From positions 1 to 36,829 of the IMG/VR virus record IMGVR_UViG_3300023179_000004: a stretch of 36,829 nt of DNA, one strand, 5' to 3'. The notes beneath the pieces were generated by a model. That model made no database searches, was not told where the DNA came from, and was given only the letters and a program-made list of their open reading frames with translations. The stretch is from a virus. Positions 6,975 to 13,783 of the stretch are shown here, in pieces; the stretch's first letter is position 1; each line of letters starts with the position of its first letter. A program made the position numbers and the translations under genes.

Positions 6975-9052
6975 TGACTGCCTTCGCTGCTGCTGCCGAG
7001 ACCCAGCCACCACTCCTCGACGCCGGTGCGGTCGTCACGGAGGACCTGTGCGGCCAGCAGAAGGTGGCGACGATCGGCCAGTCGGTGCCGATCATCTTCG
7101 CTCGCAGGATCAGCAGTCGCGGCGGCGTGATGGTCTCGCCGCCGGCGACCGATGCGCGATTCTCCAACGATGCCAGCAACACGCTCACGGCCAGCTACCA
7201 CCTGATCCTGGGTGATGGCCCCATGGGTTCGCTCCAGGTGCGCGACGTCTACCAGTGCGCATGCCGTGTCGGCAGCTTCACCCAGACCTACGACCAACGT
7301 GCCGGCGACTGGAGCCCGGGAAACTTCCTCGAGGTGAGGGCCGGCTACACCCTGCAGGACGTGCCGGACTACTGCGGCAGCATGGGCACCTGCAAAGGTC
7401 TCACGACGGTCTCGTTCACCAACACCTACCCGAACGGATCGACCGACTGGAAGCGCCAGGTTCAGGCCTTCGTCCGATCTGGACGCACCGTCACCCGCCT
7501 GGCCGATAGCACCTCGGGCCCGTCGAGCAACTTCGCCGACCTGTTCAAGCTGGCGATGGAGATCAGCGCGAAGCTGCCGAGCGACATGATCGACACGCCG
7601 CGGCTGCAGACCGCAGCTCTGTTCCTTGATGCGAACCAGCTGTACTGCGACATCGAGGTGAGCGACAGCAACAACCTGCCGGACTTCATCGCCGCCCATG
7701 CTCCCTACTTCCTGCTGCGGGAGACGAGGGTGAACGGCAAGCGGGGCCTGCGGCCGCTGCTGCCGATCGATGGCGCCTATGCGATCCGGACCGATGCGAT
7801 CCCGTGGGAGTTCGAGTTTAACGAGGACTACGTCTTGCCTGGTTCCATCACGCTCGACTACACGCCCCTCGAGCAGCGGAAGCCGGTTCTGATGGTGGGC
7901 CTGTGGCGGCAGCAGCCGGATGATAGCTTCGGGATTGCCCGCAGCGCAGAGGTGGGCTACCCGAACGACCGCAGCAGCGGCAACGTCGAGCAGCACGACA
8001 TGAGCGCGTTCTGCACCCATGAGCTGCACGCTGTGCGCGCGATGGCCTATCGGCGTTCACGCCGTCGCCACAGCACCCACACGGCATCGTGGACGTGTCG
8101 ACCTGAGGTCTACAACCGAGTCCTGGAGGAGGGCGACATCGTGCGGCTGACGTTCGATCGTGTCGCCAGCGATGGCAGCACCACCACGCACGACTTCCTC
8201 TACCAGCTGGACCAGATCATCAAGGCGCCGACGGGTGAGATTGAGTTCCAGGCGACCCACTTCCCGATCGATGCGACAGGCCGGAGTGTGATCGCCCTGG
8301 ACGTGATGTCGGCGCAGGCACAGGGGCACGTCTACACGACGATCAGGACGGGCCTTGACTGCGACGACGACAGCGGTGGGGATCGAGCGACGGACACAAG
8401 CGTGCCAGCGTCGGTGGGGCAGGCTGTGGGTCCTGGCGCAGCACCAGCACCGCCGGGCGATCCGCCGACACTGCCGCCGAATCCGGGCCTGCCTGGTGAA
8501 CCAGACAAGCCGCCACTGCCGCCTGGAGGCTACAACCCGCCGAGCACACCCCCGGGAACACCGACGCCCCCGGATGAACCGCCGCCGCCAGAGTGCTACA
8601 TGGACTGCAGGATGCGCACCCTTGAGGGTGGAACGAGTCTGCCTTGCGCACCAGGCGAGACGAATGTTGGATTTGCCATCATCAACAATGTTGAGTACAC
8701 CTTCTGTCAGAGTTGCACACCGCCGACTGGTGACTGCGAACAATGCACGCAGGCACAGCTTGGCGCTGGAGCGCGGACGGTAACCTATACATCTTATCAG
8801 CCGCAATTCTTTGATCCAGAGGCGCCGCATCTTGGTTGGAGAGATGATGGGCTAAGGATTCAAGCCATCAACCTTGGCCCGAAAACAGGCACCCCCTATG
8901 TGCAGCCTAGCGATTCTGGGACGTCACAGTTTTACTACACCAACATCTGTGGCGTCTATCTTTATCGGCATGTCGGCTTTGGTGTTCAATACACCAGGCT
9001 GTTGCCCGTCGGTACCTATACCACCTGCGTCACCTCCGCCACCTGCCCATGA
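6974..9052 (+). CDS. Tail hub/tip protein with proline-rich stalk and Cys-rich C-terminal domain
   Basis: A 692-residue protein whose ATG is placed just after the previous stop. Residues 1-130 (IGQSVPIIFARRISSRGGVMVSPP, then YHLILGDGPMGSLQVRDVY) match the opening of phage tail tip/hub proteins related to lambda gpJ. Residues 130-470 continue the hub, with YNRVLEEGDIVRLTFDR as a typical late strand. Residues about 480-545 are a Pro/Gly/Thr-rich stalk. The last 140 residues carry about ten Cys (CYMDC, CQSC, CEQC, NICGVY, TCVTSATC) and are A+T-richer than the hub. The C-terminal domain is the best candidate for host receptor binding, inferred from architecture. Confidence 0.7.
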   Translation: MTAFAAAAETQPPLLDAGAVVTEDLCGQQKVATIGQSVPIIFARRISSRGGVMVSPPATDARFSNDASNTLTASYHLILGDGPMGSLQVRDVYQCACRVGSFTQTYDQRAGDWSPGNFLEVRAGYTLQDVPDYCGSMGTCKGLTTVSFTNTYPNGSTDWKRQVQAFVRSGRTVTRLADSTSGPSSNFADLFKLAMEISAKLPSDMIDTPRLQTAALFLDANQLYCDIEVSDSNNLPDFIAAHAPYFLLRETRVNGKRGLRPLLPIDGAYAIRTDAIPWEFEFNEDYVLPGSITLDYTPLEQRKPVLMVGLWRQQPDDSFGIARSAEVGYPNDRSSGNVEQHDMSAFCTHELHAVRAMAYRRSRRRHSTHTASWTCRPEVYNRVLEEGDIVRLTFDRVASDGSTTTHDFLYQLDQIIKAPTGEIEFQATHFPIDATGRSVIALDVMSAQAQGHVYTTIRTGLDCDDDSGGDRATDTSVPASVGQAVGPGAAPAPPGDPPTLPPNPGLPGEPDKPPLPPGGYNPPSTPPGTPTPPDEPPPPECYMDCRMRTLEGGTSLPCAPGETNVGFAIINNVEYTFCQSCTPPTGDCEQCTQAQLGAGARTVTYTSYQPQFFDPEAPHLGWRDDGLRIQAINLGPKTGTPYVQPSDSGTSQFYYTNICGVYLYRHVGFGVQYTRLLPVGTYTTCVTSATCP

Positions 9053-9288
9053 CTATGCCCGACCTCACCACCATGGCCGAGTCGCTCGTCGTCACCGCCG
9101 GCCAGGCGCTCACCAATGGCTTCGTCGACCAGGACATCTACAACCAACGGCTCGCCACCTGCTTCAGCTGCGAGCAGTTCAACCATGATTCCCGCCGCTG
9201 TTCCCTCTGCGGTTGCTTCATGGTCGCCAAGGCACGCATCGGCGGTGATCCCAAGGCGCTCTGCCCTCAAGGTCTCTGGCAGCGATAA
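9049..9288 (+). CDS. Small zinc-ribbon-like protein
   Basis: A 79-residue protein overlapping the tail hub stop (ATGA). Residues 36-76 read RLATCFSCEQFNHDSRRCSLCGCFMVAKARIGG-DPKALCP: three Cys pairs/singles in the order CxxC, CxxCxC, CP, with a K at the usual place. This pattern is frequent in small proteins next to tail tip genes in phages of marine and freshwater bacteria. It probably binds a metal or iron-sulfur cluster. Whether it is a virion component or an assembly factor is unknown. Confidence 0.6.
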   Translation: MTMPDLTTMAESLVVTAGQALTNGFVDQDIYNQRLATCFSCEQFNHDSRRCSLCGCFMVAKARIGGDPKALCPQGLWQR

Positions 9289-9291
9289 CCC

Positions 9292-9822
9292 ATGGCCACC
9301 TTCCCTTCCCTCAACCCGGCGACACGGATCTTCACTCCGCCATCAAACCAGCTGCAGCGCACTCGTTCGCTCAGCGGCGTCTACGAATCGGTCCTCCTCG
9401 GCAGCGCACCACGCGACGCACGCATTAAGCTGACCTTCGCAGCCCTCAGCACCGCCGACAAGGATCTGATCGTCAGCCACTACGACGGCCAGGAGTCGGA
9501 CTTCATCGCCTTCGATCTCCCCTCTGCCCTCTTCTCTGGTCACACCGCCGCGAACTACCTGACCGCCGGCTACCTCTGGCGATACGACGCACCACCAGAA
9601 GTGGTCGACATTCCATCCGATCAGTCCGGCGGTTGCACCCTCGTCCACAACGTCTCGGTCACCCTCATCTCTGAAGTCACAGCCCTCATGTTCGTCGTCG
9701 GTGCTGACCTTCGCCTCTCCCTCTCCATCACCCCTGGCGCCGCCACCGCCTCAAGCTCCGCCGCTGGTGCTGCCCTCACCCTTACCCTCTCCCTTGATGC
9801 TGGCCTGGCGACAGCCTCCTAA
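9292..9822 (+). CDS. Minor tail/virion protein, paralogue of 10262-10603
   Basis: A 176-residue protein starting 3 bp after the zinc-ribbon gene without an obvious Shine-Dalgarno. Residues 1-85 (FPSLNPATRIFTPP, then IKLTFAALSTADKDLIVSHYDGQESDFIAFDLPS) share a layout with the protein at 10262-10603: FP-L-P-R opening, a strand-turn L-F-LS, a helix ending in HY/HF, and a closing F-LPS/F-LGS. The C-terminal 55 residues are low-complexity Ala/Ser/Leu/Thr (ADLRLSLSITPGAATASSSA). A minor tail role is inferred from position after the tail hub. Confidence 0.5.
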   Translation: MATFPSLNPATRIFTPPSNQLQRTRSLSGVYESVLLGSAPRDARIKLTFAALSTADKDLIVSHYDGQESDFIAFDLPSALFSGHTAANYLTAGYLWRYDAPPEVVDIPSDQSGGCTLVHNVSVTLISEVTALMFVVGADLRLSLSITPGAATASSSAAGAALTLTLSLDAGLATAS

Positions 9823-9845
9823 ACTCCAACCATCGCGCACCTTCA

Positions 9846-10262
9846 ATGGCCAGCCTGATCTACAACAGCTTCCACCGCGACCTGGCCACCGGTGCGATCG
9901 ATGCCGATACCGACACCTTCAAGGTGATGCTCGTCACGTCGTCCTACACCCCAGACAAGGACATCCACGACAAGCGGAACGACATCACCAACGAAGTCAC
10001 CGGCACTGGCTACAGCACCGGCGGCGTCACCTCAGCCGCTACCGTCACCCTCAGCACGGCGAACGATCGGACCACCATCCAGTTTGGTGCCGTCTCCTGG
10101 GCCAGCTCCACCATCACCGCCCGGGGCGCCGTCTACTACAAGTCCCGCGGCGGCGCCAGCAGTGCAGACGAGCTGGTGGCCTACAACGACTTCGGCACTG
10201 ACGTCTCGACCACCTCCGGCACCTTCTCCCTGGCGGCCACGACGATCACCATCCAGAACTGA
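9846..10262 (+). CDS. Phage structural protein, tail/fibre accessory
   Basis: A 138-residue protein beginning MASLIYNSFHRDLATGAIDADTDTFKVMLVTSSYTPDKDIH, the common start of a widely distributed phage virion family: a short helix, then DxDTFKVMLV, then Y-P-x-D-x-x. The rest is a beta-rich T/S/G domain (TVTLSTANDRTTIQFGAVSW, ARGAVYYKS). The stop overlaps the next ATG. It sits between two paralogous minor tail proteins, so a tail-tip or fibre location is likely. The exact role is unknown. Confidence 0.6.
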   Translation: MASLIYNSFHRDLATGAIDADTDTFKVMLVTSSYTPDKDIHDKRNDITNEVTGTGYSTGGVTSAATVTLSTANDRTTIQFGAVSWASSTITARGAVYYKSRGGASSADELVAYNDFGTDVSTTSGTFSLAATTITIQN

Positions 10263-10603
10263 TGGCCTACTTCCCGCCCCTCGCGCCAAACGAGCGCAGC
10301 TACGACCTGGGGCGGCATCCCGTCATCACCCAACCCGGCTGGGCTGGTGGTGCTGTTCGCTTCCGCACCGGCCCGACACGCACTGGTGCGGCCCTGTCGC
10401 TCAGCTTCCTCAACCTCAGCCAGACCGAGGCCGCGTTGATCCGCTCCCACTTCGCCACCCAGGGCAGCGGTGCGATCCCCTTTCAGCTCGGTTCCATCAC
10501 CCTCTCCGACCCTCGCTACTGGGTCTACCTCGAGCCGCCACAGGAGACGCATCGATCGGGCAGCATGATCGACGTCACGGTCAGGCTGCAGGCAGTGATC
10601 TGA
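10262..10603 (+). CDS. Minor tail/virion protein, paralogue of 9292-9822
   Basis: A 113-residue protein starting at the overlap TGATG with the previous gene. It has the same order of elements as residues 1-85 of the protein at 9292: YFPPLAPNERSYDLGRHPVI, TGAALSLSFLNLSQTEAALIRSHFATQGSGAIPFQLG. The ending MIDVTVRLQAVI is a typical closing strand. No low-complexity tail is present. It probably arose by duplication with an intervening structural gene. It lies at the end of the structural block, just before the lysis cassette. Confidence 0.55.
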   Translation: MAYFPPLAPNERSYDLGRHPVITQPGWAGGAVRFRTGPTRTGAALSLSFLNLSQTEAALIRSHFATQGSGAIPFQLGSITLSDPRYWVYLEPPQETHRSGSMIDVTVRLQAVI

Positions 10604-10618
10604 CCGGCTGCCATCCGT

Positions 10619-10624
10619 TACCCT
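10619..10624 (+). promoter_or_regulatory. Possible weak -10 element (TACCCT)
   Basis: TACCCT lies in the 40-bp gap between the last structural gene and the holin-like gene, 25 bp before ATG 10644. It fits only the TAnnnT frame of the -10 consensus and lacks a clear -35. It is listed because the same spacing is seen at 2952 and 31438. Confidence 0.2.
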
Positions 10625-10643
10625 TCATCTGCAGGAGGAGCGC

Positions 10644-10910
10644 ATGCCAGAGCACGAGGTGAGTCACGGAGACATCCTCCGTGCAATCGGGAACATCGAG
10701 GGTCGGCTCGATGCCATCCTCACAGCCATGACCAACAACCGGAACGACATCGTCGAGGCGTTCCGGCGGCTCAACGAAGCAGAGAAGCGCATCGCCCAGG
10801 GCATCATCCTGGCTGTGGTTGCTTCCGTCGTCATGCCCGTCGTGGTGGTCATGCTGTCGCCGCGCCTAGAGTTCGGACCAGACATCCCGCGGCAGCATCA
10901 GACGTCATGA
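10644..10910 (+). CDS. Holin-like coiled-coil/transmembrane protein
   Basis: An 88-residue protein with a strong Shine-Dalgarno (aggagg, 10633-10638 region) before ATG 10644. Residues 5-52 are an amphipathic helix likely to form a coiled coil (ILRAIGNIEGRLDAILTAM, then DIVEAFRRLNEAEKRI). Residues 53-72 are a strong hydrophobic segment (GIILAVVASVVMPVVVVMLS). One membrane span with a soluble N-terminal helix fits a holin or spanin-like membrane protein. It overlaps the L,D-transpeptidase-like gene (ATGA) and heads the lysis cassette. Confidence 0.6.
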   Translation: MPEHEVSHGDILRAIGNIEGRLDAILTAMTNNRNDIVEAFRRLNEAEKRIAQGIILAVVASVVMPVVVVMLSPRLEFGPDIPRQHQTS

Positions 10911-11416
10911 TCGGTCCCAAGAAGCGGCCTCAGGACTGCGGCTTCAGGCCTGGCGACAGCCACCTCATCGTCAACGACATCACCGAGCGGGCGAAGGCCT
11001 TCAGCTTCTCTGGTCAGCTGCTGTGGGAAATCCCTTGCCTGGCTCGTGGGCAGGGGTCTGACTACGACTGGGCCGGCGTCGGAACCGACACGCCTCCGGG
11101 TCTCTACAAGATCGGTGCGATCTACCGGGACTATGAGATCGACCCGGTGCCGGTCTACAGCCGCAACGTCATGGCCTATGGCTGGTACAGCTTCGACCTG
11201 GTGGAGCTCGAGGGGCAGGAGCAACGGCACGGTCGGGCCGGCATCATGATCCACGGCGGCGGCAGCGCCTGCGGCTGGCCCGGGGCATGGGAACCACGCC
11301 AGCCCCTGGTCCCAACGCTCGGCTGCATCCGTCTCCACAACGCCGACCTGCGCGATCGCATCCTGCCACTCACCGCCAGCGGTGCTGTCTTCGTCAGCGT
11401 CTACCAAGAGGGCTGA
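10907..11416 (+). CDS. YkuD-like L,D-transpeptidase fold protein
   Basis: A 169-residue protein with the YkuD signature in the C-terminal half: IMIHGGG (res. about 112-118) followed by PTLGCIRLHNADLRD (res. 136-150), that is H-x-G ... G-C-I-R with catalytic Cys, preceding His and the Arg. The N-terminal half has YKIGAIYRDYEID, typical of the domain's strands. Host enzymes of this family cross-link or trim peptidoglycan between meso-diaminopimelate residues. In this phage it lies between a holin-like gene and lysozyme, so it may modify the wall or act as an accessory lysin. No signal peptide is visible. Confidence 0.7.
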   Translation: MIGPKKRPQDCGFRPGDSHLIVNDITERAKAFSFSGQLLWEIPCLARGQGSDYDWAGVGTDTPPGLYKIGAIYRDYEIDPVPVYSRNVMAYGWYSFDLVELEGQEQRHGRAGIMIHGGGSACGWPGAWEPRQPLVPTLGCIRLHNADLRDRILPLTASGAVFVSVYQEG

Positions 11417-11958
11417 TGGAATTGGCTGACCTGGTTCGCATCTACCCGGCGGTGCTCAGCCCCGCCACCTGCCGCAGCCTGATCGAAGGCTTCGAGCATC
11501 GCAACCATCTGCAGCATCGGATTGATGATGACGACTGCCGGGTGACGAAGCTGAACCTCAGCCACGACTGGCCCGAAGCGCAGCTCGACATCCTCGATGC
11601 TCTGATCCCACAGTTCGAGGCCTACTCCTCCGACCTGGCCATCGGCCCACATCAATGGCCCGACGACCTGACACTCGAGAACATCTGGATCAGCCGCTAC
11701 AACCCCCACGTCGACGAGTGCCCTGAGCATGTTGACGTGGTCGACCACGGCACCGCCCGTCGGTTCCTGTCGATCTTGATCTGGCTCAACGACGTCCGCG
11801 ACGGCGGCGAGACCGACTTCCCGCTGTGGCGGCAGGCACTTCGGCCGAGTGCCGGTAGCCTGTTGTTGTTCCCCCCGATGTGGCCCTGGCTGCATGCTGG
11901 GAGGACACCACGGTCAGGCCCGAAGTACGTCCTGACCACCTTCCTCCACTACTGCTGA
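11416..11958 (+). CDS. 2-oxoglutarate/Fe(II)-dependent oxygenase, prolyl-hydroxylase-like
   Basis: A 180-residue protein starting at ATG 11416 (TGATG overlap). The Fe(II) triad is visible: H-V-D in CPEHVDVVDHG, and the distal His in WPWLHAGRTP, with the basic 2OG-binding residue probably the Lys in GPKYVLTTFLHY. The stretch LSILIWLNDVRDGGETDFP and then LRPSAGSLLLFPP is standard for P4H-like phage enzymes. Such enzymes are frequent in cyanophages, with targets mostly unknown (protein hydroxylation or other). Its place inside the lysis cassette is notable. Confidence 0.85.
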   Translation: MELADLVRIYPAVLSPATCRSLIEGFEHRNHLQHRIDDDDCRVTKLNLSHDWPEAQLDILDALIPQFEAYSSDLAIGPHQWPDDLTLENIWISRYNPHVDECPEHVDVVDHGTARRFLSILIWLNDVRDGGETDFPLWRQALRPSAGSLLLFPPMWPWLHAGRTPRSGPKYVLTTFLHYC

Positions 11959-11967
11959 GGCAGCACC

Positions 11968-12114
11968 ATGGATCACATCAAGCCTGAGTACATCGGCTTC
12001 GCCCTCTTCATCGTGTCCGAGATCATCGGCATGGCGAAGGTGCGTCCGAACAGTGTCACCCAGCTGGCGTTGCAGCTTGCCCGTCAGGCCTTCCCCTACC
12101 ACCCCGGCCGCTGA
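11968..12114 (+). CDS. Tiny membrane protein, possible second holin (48 aa)
   Basis: ATG 11968 to TGA 12114 encodes 48 residues: MDHIKPEYIGFALFIVSEIIG followed by MAKVRPNSVTQLALQLARQAF. There is one hydrophobic segment (about residues 8-22), then KxRxNSVxQLxLxLxRxA, a pattern shared with small membrane proteins found next to lysozymes in many tailed phages. The stop precedes the lysozyme GTG by one base, suggesting coupling. A holin or anti-holin role is inferred from size, membrane segment and location. Confidence 0.6.
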   Translation: MDHIKPEYIGFALFIVSEIIGMAKVRPNSVTQLALQLARQAFPYHPGR

Positions 12115-12115
12115 C

Positions 12116-12562
12116 GTGCCCTTCGACCGCGCCGCCCTCATCCGCCAGATCCGGCTGCATGAGGGCGAACGGCTGAAGCCGTACAGGTGCACCGCCGGCA
12201 AGCTGACGATCGGCGTCGGCCGCAACCTCGACGATCGCGGCATCACCACCGAGGAGTCGGCGATGCTGCTCGACAACGACATCCGGCTGCTGGAGATCGA
12301 GCTGTTCCGCGCACTGCCCTGGGCCTCGGCCCTCGATGACGTGCGCCAGCGGGTGCTGCTCGACATGGCCTTCAACCTGGGCCTGCCCGGGCTGCTGCAG
12401 TTCAAGCGCACCCTCGAGGCCATTCGCACGGGCCAATACCAGCAGGCGGCGACGATGATGCTCGACTCGCTGTGGGCCCGGCAGGTGGGACAGCGTGCGG
12501 AGCGGCTGAGCCGGATGATGGCGACCGGCGCGACACCGCGCGAGCTGTTGCCGCCGGCCTGA
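12116..12562 (+). CDS. T4-type lysozyme endolysin (GH24)
   Basis: A 148-residue protein from GTG 12116. Residues 11-35 (IRLHEGERLKPYRCTAGKL, then TIGVGRNLDDRG) match the GH24 active site: Glu in HEG, Cys nine residues later where T4 lysozyme has Asp20 (a common variant, usually CPAG, here CTAG), and Thr in TIG. Later DVRQRVLLDMAFNLGLPGLLQFKRTL is the standard helix and FNLG motif. It hydrolyses peptidoglycan for host lysis. There is no signal peptide, so release should depend on a holin. It ends one base before the convergent phosphoesterase gene. Confidence 0.9.
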   Translation: MPFDRAALIRQIRLHEGERLKPYRCTAGKLTIGVGRNLDDRGITTEESAMLLDNDIRLLEIELFRALPWASALDDVRQRVLLDMAFNLGLPGLLQFKRTLEAIRTGQYQQAATMMLDSLWARQVGQRAERLSRMMATGATPRELLPPA

Positions 12563-13420
12563 TTAGGCGGCTGGGCTGGGGATGATGTCGACGCCGGAGG
12601 AATGGCGCGGGCGAAGGGTCAGCCAGATCCCGCCCAGGCTCTTCGGAAGGACGATCTTCTCGACAGCCCAGCCGCTGCCGCTGGCGAACTCCTCCTTGTA
12701 TGTGCCGGTCTGCAGGTGCCAGCGGGTCTCGATCTGCTGCTGGCCTGAGGTGGTGACTCGGTAGCAGGGGTGGGCGGCGATCGTCCGCTCGTGGTTGTGG
12801 CCGTTGACCCAGATCGACGCCTGCGGGGCCAGGGTGGCGTAGCGACCCCCGCCCATGACGCCCTTCGTCACGACGCCGCCCCAGGCGCCGTGATGAAAGA
12901 ACAGCAGGACTGACCGGGTCTTGCCTGGTCGATCGACCATGCCCTGGTAGAAGCTGAACCGCACGAACCCCTGGTAGGGCATGTGGTGCGGAGCGCCGGG
13001 GCCCATGCGGCGGATGACGTTGTCGAGCGGATTCACCTCGTTCCGGCCGGCAACCGCCGTCTCGTGATTGCCGTCGGAGATCATCGCCAGGGTGCCGGCC
13101 CAGGGCCGGAGGAAGTCAGCCGCCTCGCCGAACACCAGGTCGAAGTAGTTACTGCCCAGGTGCTCCGGTCGGATGCTGCTCTTCGATCCGCGGCGGTCGT
13201 TCTTCCCCTGCATTAGGCAGAGGACATCACCGAACATGAAGGCGGCACCTTTCCGATCGCGGCACTCGTTCAGGTGCCGAGCGAGCAGGGTGCGGTTGCA
13301 CTTCGGGTTGTCGAGGTGAATGTCCGATGCCAGAAGGCAATGGAAACCTTCGGACTTGGAGCTGTAGGGAATGCGCACATCGAGGAGCGCCGGGCCAACC
13401 CTGACGACTTGGTGGCGCAC
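12563..13420 (-). CDS. Calcineurin-like metallophosphoesterase
   Basis: A 285-residue protein, start taken as GTG at 13420 (MRHQVVRVGPALLDVRIPYSS...), since the frame upstream overlaps the helix-turn-helix gene and has unlike composition. Motifs in order: ASDIHLD (D-x-H), FMFGDVLCL (GD), ISDGNHET (GNHE), LFFHHGAWG (H), IWVNGHNHERT (GHxH). These are the five metal-binding blocks of calcineurin-like phosphatases/nucleases. The substrate is unknown; in phages such enzymes include protein phosphatases and DNA end-processing nucleases. It is probably co-transcribed with the small gene at 13459-13644 from the promoter at 13694-13745. Confidence 0.85.
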   Translation of the reverse strand: MRHQVVRVGPALLDVRIPYSSKSEGFHCLLASDIHLDNPKCNRTLLARHLNECRDRKGAAFMFGDVLCLMQGKNDRRGSKSSIRPEHLGSNYFDLVFGEAADFLRPWAGTLAMISDGNHETAVAGRNEVNPLDNVIRRMGPGAPHHMPYQGFVRFSFYQGMVDRPGKTRSVLLFFHHGAWGGVVTKGVMGGGRYATLAPQASIWVNGHNHERTIAAHPCYRVTTSGQQQIETRWHLQTGTYKEEFASGSGWAVEKIVLPKSLGGIWLTLRPRHSSGVDIIPSPAA

Positions 13421-13458
13421 GATCCGTCCACGATGGACACCAGAAGGGTAGCGGGCGG

Positions 13459-13644
13459 TCAGGCCGCGAGCATCCGCCGGACGGTGGTGCGAGAGCAGCC
13501 GAGGCGATCGGCGATGCGCTGCTGGGTCCAGCCGGCGGCGCGCCAGCGGCGGGCCCGCTGCTGGCGGGTCTCGGTGGCCCACAGGATGATGACGATGGGC
13601 AGGAGCAGGAGAGCAACAGCCCAGGCGAGGACGCAGGTGGTCAT
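13459..13644 (-). CDS. Membrane-anchored helix-turn-helix peptide (61 aa)
   Basis: ATG 13644 to TGA 13459. Residues 5-23 (VLAWAVALLLLPIVIILW) form one strong transmembrane segment. Residues 29-60 (RQQRARRWRAAGWTQQRIAD, then RLGCSRTTVRRMLAA) are a clear helix-turn-helix of the resolvase/homeodomain type: helix-1 RARRWRAAG, helix-2 TQQRIADRLG, recognition helix SRTTVRRML. Combining a membrane anchor and a bare HTH in 61 residues is unusual. It might be a membrane-bound transcription regulator or a DNA-tethering peptide. It lies 38 bp upstream of the phosphoesterase, in the same direction. The function is unknown. Confidence 0.6.
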   Translation of the reverse strand: MTTCVLAWAVALLLLPIVIILWATETRQQRARRWRAAGWTQQRIADRLGCSRTTVRRMLAA

Positions 13645-13693
13645 GGTGTGAATGCGATGGAGTCGACGGCGCGCTCGGCCTGTCGATGCGATC

Positions 13694-13745
13694 ACCCTAA
13701 CCGCCGCAGCCCCACCGCAGGGCTGGGCTGTAACAATCATTCACA
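13694..13745 (-). promoter_or_regulatory. Putative promoter with 17-bp dyad motif (copy A)
   Basis: On the minus strand TGTGAATGATTGTTACA (13745-13729) is followed after exactly 28 bases by TTAGGGT (13700-13694), whose TAGGGT fits a TAnnnT -10. The start of the helix-turn-helix gene is 50 bp further on. Copies B (24869-24920) and C (16962-17013) have the same arrangement. The motif has an imperfect dyad (TGTGA/TTACA), like sites bound by CRP-family regulators or phage repressors. Confidence 0.5.
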
Positions 13746-13772
13746 AAGAGAAGGGGCCCCATGAGGAGCCCC
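13744..13772 (-). terminator. Rho-independent terminator after the RTX gene
   Basis: Read on the minus strand, GGGGC (13772-13768) pairs with GCCCC (13757-13753) across a short loop, extendable with a G-T pair, followed directly by the T-rich run TTCTCTTT. It begins 12 bases after the stop of the RTX-repeat gene and so should end that transcript just before promoter copy A. Confidence 0.65.
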
Positions 13773-13783
13773 GAGCTGCTGGA

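Noticed and set aside
6917-8029. 370-codon minus frame opposite the tail hub gene
   Set aside because: Shadow of the tail hub; no recognisable domain.
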